In this document: positions 47,296 through 56,478 of the stretch, one piece after another | How the letters are laid out: every line of letters begins with the position of its first letter | Position numbering within the stretch: position 1 is the first letter of the stretch | Assembly: GCA_964502995.1 (NCBI GenBank) | Contig: CAZCZB010000001.1 | Location: forward strand, 62,001-126,000 | Length of the DNA stretch: 64,000 nucleotides | From: Bin87 sp964502995 | Lineage (GTDB): Bacteria > Chloroflexota > Dehalococcoidia > Lucifugimonadales > UBA3495 | Reading direction: 5' to 3' | Position numbers and translations under genes: made by a program | Notes under the pieces: generated by a model | What the model was told of the DNA's origin: nothing | The model's input: only the letters and a program-made list of their open reading frames with translations | Database searches by the model: none

Positions 47296-48414
47296 GTGCG
47301 AATGGATCCAATCAACCTTTACGACTACGAGGCCAGGGCCAGGCAGGTCCTGCCCCATAACTACTGGGAATTCATCGAAGCCGGCGCGATGGATGAGATC
47401 GCCACCGCCCGAAACCGCTCCGCCTTCGAGTCGCTGACCCTGCGTCCGCGATTCCTGCGGGATACCACGGAACGCAAGACCGCCACGACGGTTCTGGGCG
47501 CCGACATCAGCTTTCCGGTGATGATCTCTCCCACCGACGCTCACAGCAACGCCCATCCGGATGCGGAGTGCGCCACCGTCCGAGGCGCGGGAATGTCCAA
47601 CACCCTGATGATGTGCAGCACCAACTCCAACTGCAGCATGGAAGAGATTGCCGAGGCCGCAACCGGCCCGCTCTGGTTCCAGCTTTCGCACCGCAGTTTT
47701 GAACTCACGGAGAACCTGGTCAAGCGCGCTGAGGCGGCCGGCTACGGCGCAATCGTGCTGACCATCGACGCCCCGTTTCCCAGCCCGAAAGAACGGGACA
47801 TTCGCAATCGCTACGAGCGTCCGGGCGAATACGGTAATTTCCGCGAGCAATTGAGCCGGTGGTCCGAATCGGGGGAGCCGCCGCCCTGGGAGGCGTCGGA
47901 GTGCCCTCCAATCACGTGGGGCGACCTTGAGTGGCTCCGTAGTCTGACCGGTCTGCCCCTGGTGTTGAAAGGACTCAGGGTGGCCGAAGACGCGCGCAAG
48001 GCGGTGGAGCACGGCGTCAACGGCATCCTGGTTTCCACTCACGGTGGCCGACGGTTCGACAGCACAATGTCCAGCATCGAAATGGTGCCGGAAATCGTCG
48101 CTGCCGCCGGCGGGCAAGCGGAGGTGTATGTTGATTCGGGGGTTCGGCGAGGCAGCGACGTGCTGAAGGCGCTGGCCCTGGGCGCGACCGCCGTTTCGGT
48201 CGGAAGGCCGCTGTATTGGGGCCTGGCGGTGAACGGAGCCGAGGGCGTGCATCACATGCTTGAGATCCTGCGCGAGGAGTTCAACCGGGCCATGGCCTAT
48301 TGCGGCCAGAGCAGCGTGGACAGCCTGGACCGCCAACTGCTGAACATCCCCCGCGATTGGGGGCCGTTCCGCACCGAAAACGACCTGGCGGATCACCTGC
48401 CGATCAACCCGTAG
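47296..48414 (+). CDS. FMN-dependent alpha-hydroxy-acid oxidase-like protein (paralogue 2)
   Basis: The 372-residue protein starts at GTG 47296, 8 bases after AAGGAG, giving MRMDPINLYDYE, which parallels the first residues of paralogue 1. STHGGRRFD, PLVLKGL and LTIDAP retain the catalytic His, Arg, Lys and Asp. The active-site Tyr of FFQLYHRG is Ser here (WFQLSHRS), and the N-terminal Tyr is Phe (YWEFIEAGA). It therefore probably acts on a different substrate from paralogue 1. Confidence 0.84.
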   Translation: MRMDPINLYDYEARARQVLPHNYWEFIEAGAMDEIATARNRSAFESLTLRPRFLRDTTERKTATTVLGADISFPVMISPTDAHSNAHPDAECATVRGAGMSNTLMMCSTNSNCSMEEIAEAATGPLWFQLSHRSFELTENLVKRAEAAGYGAIVLTIDAPFPSPKERDIRNRYERPGEYGNFREQLSRWSESGEPPPWEASECPPITWGDLEWLRSLTGLPLVLKGLRVAEDARKAVEHGVNGILVSTHGGRRFDSTMSSIEMVPEIVAAAGGQAEVYVDSGVRRGSDVLKALALGATAVSVGRPLYWGLAVNGAEGVHHMLEILREEFNRAMAYCGQSSVDSLDRQLLNIPRDWGPFRTENDLADHLPINP

Positions 48415-48462
48415 CGGCCTGGCGCCCGGGAAGTTCACCCGCCCCTTGCACTCGAATCTCTA

Positions 48463-49326
48463 CTAAACCGGTTGCCAGTAGCGGCGACCTTCGGCTCGCA
48501 CCACCCGGCCGAATCCGCCGTGGTGACAGATGGCCATGATGGCGTCCTCGGATTCGGCCCGCTGGACCATTGCGGCCCGTGTGGCAATGCCCTCGTCTCC
48601 GTCCATATCGAAGCTGAATCGCCAGCCGGTTTCAGTGACCTGGGTCGGCCCGTGGAACACGTCCCCCAGGATGTAAGCTCGTTGGCCTCCCGATACGATG
48701 GCAAGACTCATGGAACCGGGGGTGTGCCCCGGCGTGGGAATGGCGGTTACCTCGGCGGTCAGGGCGCGCTCGCCGTCCAGCAGGTCCAGTACCCCCATGT
48801 CCTGCAGGGGGCCGAGGGTCTGATCCCAGTGCTGCGGGAACAGTTCCATGACCTCCGGACGCTGGAAAACATCCCAGTCCGCGCGGTGGGCCACGTAGCG
48901 GGCGTTGGGGAACGTGGGGCGAGACGGAACGTCCGGCTCGTGAGTGACGTTCCATCCCACGTGGTCGAAGTGCAGGTGGCTGAAAAAGACGGTGTCGATA
49001 TCGGCGGGGCTGACGCCGGCTGATTCCAGTTCACGCATCAGGCGGCCTTCCGACCCGCCGACCATGGCTTCAATGGAGTGTGGGTTGGTGGCCGCCCCGC
49101 CGAGTCCCGTATCCACCAGGATGGTCCTGCCTTCCGAGCGAATCAGGTAGCACTCGAAATGCGCCAGCAGGTGATCCCCGCTGAACCCGCTGGGGTATCG
49201 TGCCTGGTAGGGCGCCCACGCCTCGGCGGGCACGTCGGGGAAAACATCGCTGAGGGGCAGCGTGGCCTCGTTGTCGTTTAGGGAGAGGATTTCCACGTTG
49301 CCTACGTTCAACCTGGCTTCCGGCAT
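48463..49326 (-). CDS. MBL-fold metallo-hydrolase
   Basis: The 287-residue protein has the metal motif FFSHLHFDHVGWN, a later IPTPGHTPGSM, LGDVFHGP and a C-terminal CHHGGFGR, i.e. a dinuclear zinc hydrolase of the lactonase/quorum-quenching-like group. Lactonase activity is a possibility, not a demonstrated fact. The start follows AGGAGG and overlaps the end of the upstream deaminase-like gene by 19 bases, so the two are coupled. Confidence 0.83.
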   Translation of the reverse strand: MPEARLNVGNVEILSLNDNEATLPLSDVFPDVPAEAWAPYQARYPSGFSGDHLLAHFECYLIRSEGRTILVDTGLGGAATNPHSIEAMVGGSEGRLMRELESAGVSPADIDTVFFSHLHFDHVGWNVTHEPDVPSRPTFPNARYVAHRADWDVFQRPEVMELFPQHWDQTLGPLQDMGVLDLLDGERALTAEVTAIPTPGHTPGSMSLAIVSGGQRAYILGDVFHGPTQVTETGWRFSFDMDGDEGIATRAAMVQRAESEDAIMAICHHGGFGRVVRAEGRRYWQPV

Positions 49327-50738
49327 GACTGTAACCTCCTGTGCGTGGTCGTGTGATGACCGGGCGGCGCCGGCCGTGCATCCTGATCCGGGCGGCCGAC
49401 CAGCAACTCGCTGCGATACCGCCACGACCTTGCTGCGATTTCGTGATACGCGTCGTCCGGCAGGCCGGAGATTGCGATGGCCGATTTGATCTCGTCGCGC
49501 AATGTTGTTCCGAAGATGCCGGGGTCGTCGCTGCCGATCAGAAAGGGCGCGTCGTTGGCCACGAATCGAACCAGCGGATGGTGGGCCGGATTCGTGATTC
49601 CTCCAATGCGGCGGTTCGATGTCGGGCAAACCTCAATCACTGCTCCCAATCCCGAGATGCACCTGATTGCGTACCGCTGGCGACGTCGCACTTCGCGCAG
49701 TCGCTCCTCGTCGTAGTCGATGCTGAGTAGTTGCCCGGGCTGCAACTCTCGCAATTCATCCAATTGCCTGACGATGACTGCCTCGTCCACATAAACGCCG
49801 GATCTGCGCAGCCCGTCCCGATGCCGCAGATCGTAACGCAACTGGTCCATGCGCTCGTCCACCGATTCCTGCCGCGTGTGCAATCCGTAGGCGGCCGGAT
49901 CAATCCCCAAAGCGATGGCGTGGCCCAACCGGTGCGCGCCCATCTCGGCCGATTCGTGGACCCACCGAATCGCGCTCTCCATCGACTTGTCCGCGAAACT
50001 CTCGCCGACGTGATACAGGATCGCCACCGCCCGATCGGGACGCTGGCGGTTGAAGTCCCTGACCGCGTCGAAGAAGCTCCGCAAATCCCTGGGAGGATAG
50101 CCCTCCTCCATGTTGCAGAAATCGATGGCGGTTAAGAACCGACCGTTCGGCCCCAAAGCAGCCTGGCGGGTGATTTCCCAATCCGGCCAGGGGTTCTGCC
50201 TGGAAATGCTGACCGCGAAACGGGGGTGGTAGTCCGGCGAGTCATACGCCGCGCAGGTGGCAAGCAGCGCTTCCACCATCGCTTGCGCCTGCGCGGGCGT
50301 GAATCTGGAGTTCAATCCCATCCGTTGTTCGGCATAGCCGATATTCTGAGTGCGCTGCCTGAGCATGATTTTCTCTAGGAAACCGCACAAGCTGACGACG
50401 AAGCTGTCAAACCCCGATTCACCTCCCTGAAACGCGGCCCACCCGGCGCCCGCGTTCAAAAGGTTAAACTTGGCCTGAAACCGCGCGAAGTTGCCGCCAT
50501 CCTCGTCCCGGAACGTAAACAGGCGGCGAAACGCCTCGTCGCTGCCCGGTTCTCCGGCCCGGCATGATCCCAGGACCCGGCGTATTGGCGCATGGTCGCC
50601 GTACACCTGGCGGTACGGTTCTTCGTAGGTCGTCCAGTCAACCGCGCGGTCGCGTACCGATTCCAGGAAATCCTGCCAGTGTATCGACCCGTACAGGTGG
50701 AGATGCAGGTCGGCCAGTTTGAGGTTTCCGTTTCGCAT
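49308..50738 (-). CDS. Adenosine/AMP deaminase-family amidohydrolase
   Basis: The 476-residue protein carries LADLHLHLYGS (metal HxH), ILYHVGES, AHRLGHAIALG, VIEVCPTSNRRIGG and LIGSDDPGIFGTTL, the ordered motifs of adenosine-deaminase-like enzymes. It is longer than bacterial adenosine deaminases (about 330 residues) because of an N-terminal 120-residue helical insertion, resembling the AMP-deaminase or ADGF-type layout. Substrate is not established. The start at 50738 has GGGAACGTG upstream. Confidence 0.83.
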   Translation of the reverse strand: MRNGNLKLADLHLHLYGSIHWQDFLESVRDRAVDWTTYEEPYRQVYGDHAPIRRVLGSCRAGEPGSDEAFRRLFTFRDEDGGNFARFQAKFNLLNAGAGWAAFQGGESGFDSFVVSLCGFLEKIMLRQRTQNIGYAEQRMGLNSRFTPAQAQAMVEALLATCAAYDSPDYHPRFAVSISRQNPWPDWEITRQAALGPNGRFLTAIDFCNMEEGYPPRDLRSFFDAVRDFNRQRPDRAVAILYHVGESFADKSMESAIRWVHESAEMGAHRLGHAIALGIDPAAYGLHTRQESVDERMDQLRYDLRHRDGLRRSGVYVDEAVIVRQLDELRELQPGQLLSIDYDEERLREVRRRQRYAIRCISGLGAVIEVCPTSNRRIGGITNPAHHPLVRFVANDAPFLIGSDDPGIFGTTLRDEIKSAIAISGLPDDAYHEIAARSWRYRSELLVGRPDQDARPAPPGHHTTTHRRLQSCRKPG

Positions 50739-50804
50739 CACGTTCCCGTTTGACAAAAATCGCGGCCCCTTCTGAGTTCGCACGGAGTCCGCGTTACACG
50801 ATGG

Positions 50805-51857
50805 TCAAGACTGGAACTTGGGCATCACTTCTTTCGCAAACAGTTCCATGGAACGCATGACTCGCGAATGTTCCATGCTGCCGAACGACATGCTGGCCCC
50901 GAAGTATCCGATGTCGTGTTCGTCGCGCAGTTTTGCAATCTTCCGCACGCATTCATCGGGCGTGCAGAAATACGCGGTTCCCTCAAGTTCCGATTCGTAA
51001 CTGGCCGGTTCGGCGGTGCGAATGGTGCGCCAGTGGTCCAGGTCAACGTTGATTTCGTCGCCGTGGGTCAATGTGCGACGGTATCCGGCGAGGTCGCGCA
51101 CCCAGGTGAGCGACTCCCGGGGATACTCACGCGCGACCGCCCCGTCATCGTCCAGGTACACGAACCGGAAGTAGGGCATCGCGGCGACCGGCAGGTTCTT
51201 GCCAGCGACGGCGCAGCGTTCTTCATACAGGGAGAACAGCCCAAGGTTGTCGGCCTCCGGAGTCGAGAAACTGGTCAGGATGGGCAGGTCGCGCTCCACC
51301 GCCACATCCACGCTGGCGGGCGTCCGGGACACCGCCAGGTACACCGGGGGATGGGGTTTTTGAACGGGCAAGGGAGCAATCGTCAGGTCTTTCACCTGGT
51401 AGAACTCGCCCTGGAAGCTGAAGTCCGACTGGGTCCACAGCCCCAGGATTATGTCGAGGGCTTCCTTGGTGCGCCCGTCGCGGGTGCCGAAGTCGATGTT
51501 GAAGTTGCCGTACTCGTAATCCGCCGAGCCGCGTCCGACGCCGAAGTCCAGCCGCCCGTTGCTCAGCACGTCCAGCATCGCGCTCTCTTCGGCCAGGAAT
51601 ATGGGATTGTGAAACGGCAGGACGCTGACGCCGGCGCCGATTCTGATTTTCTTCGTGCGTGCCGCGATGTTGCAGAGCAACGGCATCAGCGAAGGGCAGA
51701 TCCCATATCGGCTGGAGTGATGCTCGGCAATCCATATTGAATCGAACCCCAACTCCTCGGCATACTCGATCTGTTCCAGCATCTCCCCAAAGATGCGGCT
51801 CTGCGCGTCGGCCTCCGGTTCCGTCCAGGAACCGAGCAAAAACAGGGCGAACTTCAT
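50805..51857 (-). CDS. LLM-class flavin-dependent oxidoreductase
   Basis: The 350-residue protein is a luciferase-like monooxygenase: FALFLLGSWTEPEADAQ, YAEELGFDSIWIAEHHSSRYG, IRIGAGVSVLPFHNPIFLAEE, and RLDFGVGRGSADYEYGNFNID. It would use reduced FMN or F420 to oxidise a small organic molecule. A TACAAT -10-like box lies upstream near 51898. It diverges from the fused CaiB gene. Confidence 0.86.
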   Translation of the reverse strand: MKFALFLLGSWTEPEADAQSRIFGEMLEQIEYAEELGFDSIWIAEHHSSRYGICPSLMPLLCNIAARTKKIRIGAGVSVLPFHNPIFLAEESAMLDVLSNGRLDFGVGRGSADYEYGNFNIDFGTRDGRTKEALDIILGLWTQSDFSFQGEFYQVKDLTIAPLPVQKPHPPVYLAVSRTPASVDVAVERDLPILTSFSTPEADNLGLFSLYEERCAVAGKNLPVAAMPYFRFVYLDDDGAVAREYPRESLTWVRDLAGYRRTLTHGDEINVDLDHWRTIRTAEPASYESELEGTAYFCTPDECVRKIAKLRDEHDIGYFGASMSFGSMEHSRVMRSMELFAKEVMPKFQS

Positions 51858-52030
51858 GATGGATGTTGACCTCCTTGGCGTTGGCCTGCCTGGGATTGTA
51901 CAGGCATGTGACCGCGTCTGCCTGCCGGGGCGCTGACTCTGGCAGCAGGGATGGCATCCGCAGCGAAAACACCGTACCATTGCGTCGGCCTCATCGAGGC
52001 ATAAATCAGTTCAACCATTCGGGGGAAGCG

Positions 52031-54457
52031 ATGCCACAGGTGTTTGAGGGGATTACCGTCCTTGACTTCACCCAGGGGCGGCCCGGCGGCGTCGCCACCA
52101 TGGTCATGTCCGACTTCGGCGCGGAGGTGATCAAAATTGAACCTCCCGGCGGCGAGAAGTTCAGGGATGCGCCCGGCTCAATCCAGTGGAACCGCGGCAA
52201 GAAGAGCGTCGTTCTTGACCTGAAAACGGCGGACGGCCGCGAAAACGCCACGGCGCTGGCCCGCGCGTCCGACGTGGTGGTCGAGAGTTTCCGCCCCGGA
52301 GTCGCAAAACGACTGGGCATCGATTACGAAACCCTGCGCGCAGGCAATCCGGGACTGGTGTACGCGACGCTGACCGGTTTCGGCTCCCGGGGCGGCTATG
52401 CCAACTACAAGGGTTACGACGCCCTGGTCGCCGCCAAGTCGGGGCGCATGATGATGTTTTCGGGCCAGCACCCGCGCGAAGGGCCCAACTACGTTGTGGT
52501 GCAGGGCGTTTGCCACGCCGCCGCAACCGCGCTGATTCGCGGCATCACGGCGGCCCTGTACGTGCGCGAGAAGACCGGCCGCGGGCAGCGCGTGGAAACC
52601 AGCATGCTGAAGGCCGCTACCACCTACGACCACGTTTCGTGGGTACACGGCCAGATGGTGCAAAACCGTCCCGACCAATACCCGGCCGACGGCACGGTCG
52701 GCGTGGGGCGTCCCAACCCGACGGGATACCTGCCAGCGCGCACCGGCGACGGCCAATGGATACAGTTGGGCAACGTGGTGGAGAGGTTGTTCCGCGCCAT
52801 GATGCACGCGCTGGACATGGGGTTCATCTACGAGGATCCGCGATTCAGGGGCGCTCCCCGGCTGAGTCCGGACGCGGTCGCGGATCTGGAACGCATCATG
52901 CTGGAGAAAGTCCAGCAAAAGACACTGGACGAATGGATGTCCATTTTCCTTGGCGAGGCCGGCAACGTGGCCGCCGAGCCTTATCTCACATCCGAGCAGG
53001 CCCTCGAACATCCCCAGATCGTCCACAACGGCAACGTGCAGGATGTGTACGCAAACGGACTGGGCAAGACCCGTCAACTTGGGCCAATGGTGGATATGCG
53101 CGGCACGCCGGGAAACACGCAAGCGCCGGCGCCCGAGTTGGGTCAGCACACCGCTGAGGTCCTGGCGCGGTCGGGCAGCACCTCCGATGACCGGTCCAAT
53201 GGCAAGAACCAACCCATGCCCGCGCACCCTCTGGAAGGGATCACGCTCCTCGACCTTGGCACCGTCATCAACGGCCCGCTGGGGTGCGCCCTGGTGGCCG
53301 AACTCGGCGCGCGAGTCATCCGCATCGAAGCGCCCGGCGGCGACTGGGGACGGCAGGGGCTGCCATTCTCGGCCCACCGCACCATGGCCGGCGCCGAGGA
53401 CATCTGCGTGGACCTCAAGACTCCTGAGGGGCAGGAGATCATGGGGAAGCTCGCGGCGAGAGCGGACCTGCTGCTCCACAGCATGAGGCCCGGCGCGCCA
53501 GAACGCACCGGCATCGGCTACGAGCAATTGAGAAAGGTCAACCCCAACCTGGTATATCTCTACGCCGGCGGCTACGGTTCCACCGGGCCCTATTCGCACC
53601 GCCCGTCCATGGCCCCCATCGCCGGCGCGGTGTCCGGCGGCGGCGTGGCGCAGATGGGCCGGGACACGTTCCCGCCGTGCGATCAGTACATGACCATTGA
53701 CGAAATCGCCGCCGTGTCCAAGCAACTCAAGCGGGCCAACGACGGCACCGCCGACCACAACACGGCCATGGTGAACGCCGTCGGCCTGGTGCTGGGCCTG
53801 TACGCCCGCGAGCGCACCGGGCAGGCGCAGTACGTCGAGTCCACCATGATCGCCGCCAATGCCTACGCCAACATCGACGATTTCTACTGGCACGAAGGCA
53901 GGCAACCGCGTCCCCTGCCCGACAGCGAGGGCTACGGTCTGCACGCCCTCTATCGTCTGTATCGGGCGAAATCCGGTTGGGTATTCCTGGCCTGTCCATT
54001 CCAGGATGAGTGGCAGTCGTTGTGCCGGGCCATTCGGCGGGCCGACCTGCTGAATGACCCACGCTTCGCATCCAAAGAGGCTCGGGAGGCCAACGACGAC
54101 GCGCTGGCCGGTGAGTTGTCGCAGATTTTCGCCACCCGGCATCCTGAGCATTGGGAGGAACTGCTGACCGCGGCCGACGTCGCCTGCGTCAAGGCCGAAG
54201 ACCGGGGCATGTACTACTTCTTCAACGAGGATCCTCACGTGCGCGAAAACGGCTACCTCACTCCGGTGGAAGCGCCCCGGTTCGGCAGGTTCTGGCGGTA
54301 CTCCCCGGTGGTCGATTTCTCCGAAACCACCGGAGCGGCCGGCCCCGGCCCGCTTCGTGGCCAGCACACCCGCCCCATCCTGCGGGAACTGGGATACACC
54401 GACGACCAGATTCACGACTTCAAAGAGCGCAAGGTCGTGGACTGGGAGGAGGAATAG
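52031..54457 (+). CDS. Fused double family III CoA-transferase (808 aa)
   Basis: Two complete CaiB domains are joined in one chain: residues 1-385 (MPQVFEGITVLDFTQGRPGGVAT...) and about 405-808 (HPLEGITLLDLGTVINGPLGCAL...). Domain 1 keeps the nucleophile in KGYDALVAAKSG. Domain 2 has PSMAPIAGAVSG, with Ala in place of that Asp. It thus mirrors the separate active/inactive pair at 40429-42975. The start at 52031 follows GGGGGAAGCG. The thiolase-like gene follows by 6 bases in the same operon. Confidence 0.86.
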   Translation: MPQVFEGITVLDFTQGRPGGVATMVMSDFGAEVIKIEPPGGEKFRDAPGSIQWNRGKKSVVLDLKTADGRENATALARASDVVVESFRPGVAKRLGIDYETLRAGNPGLVYATLTGFGSRGGYANYKGYDALVAAKSGRMMMFSGQHPREGPNYVVVQGVCHAAATALIRGITAALYVREKTGRGQRVETSMLKAATTYDHVSWVHGQMVQNRPDQYPADGTVGVGRPNPTGYLPARTGDGQWIQLGNVVERLFRAMMHALDMGFIYEDPRFRGAPRLSPDAVADLERIMLEKVQQKTLDEWMSIFLGEAGNVAAEPYLTSEQALEHPQIVHNGNVQDVYANGLGKTRQLGPMVDMRGTPGNTQAPAPELGQHTAEVLARSGSTSDDRSNGKNQPMPAHPLEGITLLDLGTVINGPLGCALVAELGARVIRIEAPGGDWGRQGLPFSAHRTMAGAEDICVDLKTPEGQEIMGKLAARADLLLHSMRPGAPERTGIGYEQLRKVNPNLVYLYAGGYGSTGPYSHRPSMAPIAGAVSGGGVAQMGRDTFPPCDQYMTIDEIAAVSKQLKRANDGTADHNTAMVNAVGLVLGLYARERTGQAQYVESTMIAANAYANIDDFYWHEGRQPRPLPDSEGYGLHALYRLYRAKSGWVFLACPFQDEWQSLCRAIRRADLLNDPRFASKEAREANDDALAGELSQIFATRHPEHWEELLTAADVACVKAEDRGMYYFFNEDPHVRENGYLTPVEAPRFGRFWRYSPVVDFSETTGAAGPGPLRGQHTRPILRELGYTDDQIHDFKERKVVDWEEE

Positions 54458-54463
54458 CCGGAC

Positions 54464-55693
54464 ATGGTCAACACCATCATCCCCGCCGAATCCAACGGCA
54501 TACGGGACAAGGCCGCCATCGTGGGCATTGGCGAAACCGAGTTCTCGTGGGATTCGGGGCGCAGCGAGTTGCAACTGGCGTCCGAGGCCATCAAGGCGGC
54601 CTGCGACGACGCTGGCATCTCTCCCCACGATATCGACGGGCTGATCCGCTACGACATGGAGTCAAACCACGAAACCCTGCTGGTGCAGTCGTTGGGCATC
54701 AAGAACCTGCGGCACTGGGAATCGGTGTCCTACGGCGGTGGCGCGGGCAACGCGGTGATCGGTCATGCCGCCGCCGCCATCGCCGCCGGCTACTGCAACT
54801 ACGTGGTGTGTTTCCGCGCCGCCAACCTGCGTTCCGGCGTGCGGCTGGGCAGAGCCCGGGGGCCCGAGAGCATCCCCGGCGGGGCGGACAGCTTTGCCGT
54901 GCCCTGGGGCAGCATGGCGCCGGCTCACCGGTTCGGGATGTTCGTGCGCCGGTACATGCACAACTACGGAGCCACCAGCCGGCATTTCGGTTGGGTCGCC
55001 GTGACGCTGCGGGAACACGCGTCGCGCAACCCACGCGCATTGCGACCGGACCCCATCACAATAGCAGACGCGAAGAACAACAGAGAGGAGGGTTACGCGA
55101 CCCACNNNNNNNNNNACTCGCGCATGGTGGTTGACCCGCTGCACGTCCTGGACTTCTGCCAGGAGAACGATGGCGCGGCCGCCGTCGTGATGACCACTGC
55201 CGAACGCGCCCGCGAACTTCGACACTCCGGCGCCCTGACCCTCATCGAAGCCGCCGCCCAGGGGTCGGGCCCCCGCAACGATGGAATCATCTACCGGCCG
55301 GATCTGGCGCAGGCGGAATCGGAGAACACGGCCCGCGACCTGTGGGCCCGCGCCCGCCTGAACGCCTCGGACATGGACGCGTTCATGTTCTATGATCACT
55401 TCACGCCGTTCTGCCTGATCAACCTCGAAGCCTACGGGTTTGTGCCCAGGGGCGAGGCCAAAGACTTCGTGGAGGGCGGCCACAACCTGCGCTTCGACGG
55501 CGCGCTGCCCACCAACACGCACGGCGGCAACCACTCGGAGGCGTACATCCACGGCCTCACCCACGTGCAGGAGGCGGTCCGCCTCATCCGCGGCACGTCC
55601 ACCGCGCAACCTCCACACAAGGCCATCAACCGCGTTCTGTCGTGCAGCAGCGTCGCCCAACTGAGCGGCGCGGTAATAGTCCGGCGCGGCTAG
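54464..55693 (+). CDS. Thiolase-fold protein (acetyl-CoA acetyltransferase/Ltp2-like), crossing an assembly gap
   Basis: IVGIGETEFSWDSGRSELQLASEAI, DDAGISPHDIDGLI and THGGNHSEAYIHGLTHVQEAVR identify the lipid-transfer/thiolase-like family. The usual thiolase Cys segment is SYGGGAGNAVIGH, without Cys, as in the retro-aldolase partners of DUF35 proteins (Ltp2-ChsH2 in steroid side-chain breakdown); Tyr in FMFYDHFTPF could serve catalysis. Ten Ns (55106-55115) interrupt it near residue 215 while both sides stay in frame. Aldolase activity is inferred. Confidence 0.8.
   Translation: MVNTIIPAESNGIRDKAAIVGIGETEFSWDSGRSELQLASEAIKAACDDAGISPHDIDGLIRYDMESNHETLLVQSLGIKNLRHWESVSYGGGAGNAVIGHAAAAIAAGYCNYVVCFRAANLRSGVRLGRARGPESIPGGADSFAVPWGSMAPAHRFGMFVRRYMHNYGATSRHFGWVAVTLREHASRNPRALRPDPITIADAKNNREEGYATHXXXXSRMVVDPLHVLDFCQENDGAAAVVMTTAERARELRHSGALTLIEAAAQGSGPRNDGIIYRPDLAQAESENTARDLWARARLNASDMDAFMFYDHFTPFCLINLEAYGFVPRGEAKDFVEGGHNLRFDGALPTNTHGGNHSEAYIHGLTHVQEAVRLIRGTSTAQPPHKAINRVLSCSSVAQLSGAVIVRRG
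55106..55115. other. Assembly gap (10 N)
   Basis: Ten undetermined bases lie inside the thiolase-like gene. The reading frame matches on both sides, so the true gap is probably near that length, but the local protein sequence is unknown. Confidence 0.98.
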
Positions 55694-55743
55694 CCCCCAG
55701 TCAATCGGTTATCGACACACCGGAAAGTAGCCAACAGGAAACA

Positions 55744-55818
55744 GTCCGCTCATGGTGAGCCTGTCGAACGATGAGCCACGGCGACGAGCATCCTTCGACA
55801 AGCTCAGGATTAGCGGTC
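55744..55818. repeat. REP-like inverted repeat
   Basis: A GTCCGCTCATGGTGAGCCT half and a CTTCGACAAGCTCAGGATT half are imperfect complements around a short loop, and half of the same sequence recurs at 57671-57704. Such CTTCGACA(A/G)GCTC elements are dispersed intergenic repeats in many bacteria. It lies between the thiolase-like and DUF35 genes. Confidence 0.6.
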
Positions 55819-55875
55819 AGGTAGCGCAATGAACGAAATAGTCCTGGTACAGGCGCGCGCAATCGAGGACACTTT

Positions 55876-56358
55876 ATGACCCAACAAGGACAGCACGCCG
55901 CCGCATCCCGACCCATGACCGCGCCGCTGGAAGGCGTCCCGTTGCCCGATTTGGAGCGCGTGCCCGACTATGAGCGGGGGTTCTGGGAAGCGACGCGCAA
56001 CGGCGAACTGCGCATCCAGAGATGCGACGATTGCGGAATCTTCCGACATTTGCCGACGCCCATGTGTCCGGAGTGTTCGTCCCTGCAATTCACCTGGACG
56101 CCGGTCAGCGGCAGGGGCCGCATCTACTCATACGTAATAGTCCGGCATCCGGTGCATCCGGCCATCCGGGAAAGGGAACAGACCCCCTACAACGTCTGCC
56201 TCATCGAACTGGAGGAGCAGAAGGGACTGCGGATTTGCAACAACGTCCTGAACGTTCCACCGGAGGACATCGCCATCGATATGCCGGTGCAGGTCACCTT
56301 CGTCGCCAGCGTCGATGATCCCAACGTGGCGCTACCGATGTTTGTCCCTGCGCCATGA
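55876..56358 (+). CDS. DUF35 Zn-ribbon/OB-fold protein
   Basis: The 160-residue protein has a helical start (YERGFWEATRNGELRIQRC), a zinc ribbon CDDCGIFRHLPTPMCPEC and an OB-fold (GRGRIYSYVIVRHPVHPA...). DUF35 proteins pair with thiolase-fold partners, here the gene immediately upstream, and probably bind the acyl-CoA. GAGGACACTTT precedes the ATG. Confidence 0.87.
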   Translation: MTQQGQHAAASRPMTAPLEGVPLPDLERVPDYERGFWEATRNGELRIQRCDDCGIFRHLPTPMCPECSSLQFTWTPVSGRGRIYSYVIVRHPVHPAIREREQTPYNVCLIELEEQKGLRICNNVLNVPPEDIAIDMPVQVTFVASVDDPNVALPMFVPAP

Positions 56359-56478
56359 CCGACTCGCTACAGACGTCCGCCTGTGACTGGGGCCTGTCGA
56401 GGGATGCGCTGGTAGTGGCGATCCCTCGTGGTCGCCCCGGCGCGGCCAAATCTGCGCCCATACCGCGTTAAAACGCGC

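Noticed and set aside
47200..48438. 412-codon leftward frame opposite the second hydroxy-acid oxidase
   Set aside because: It is antisense to a gene with clear FMN-oxidase motifs and has no family resemblance itself.
52178..54628. 816-codon leftward open frame opposite the fused CoA-transferase
   Set aside because: It is an antisense shadow produced by high GC codon bias; the sense frame carries two complete CaiB domains.
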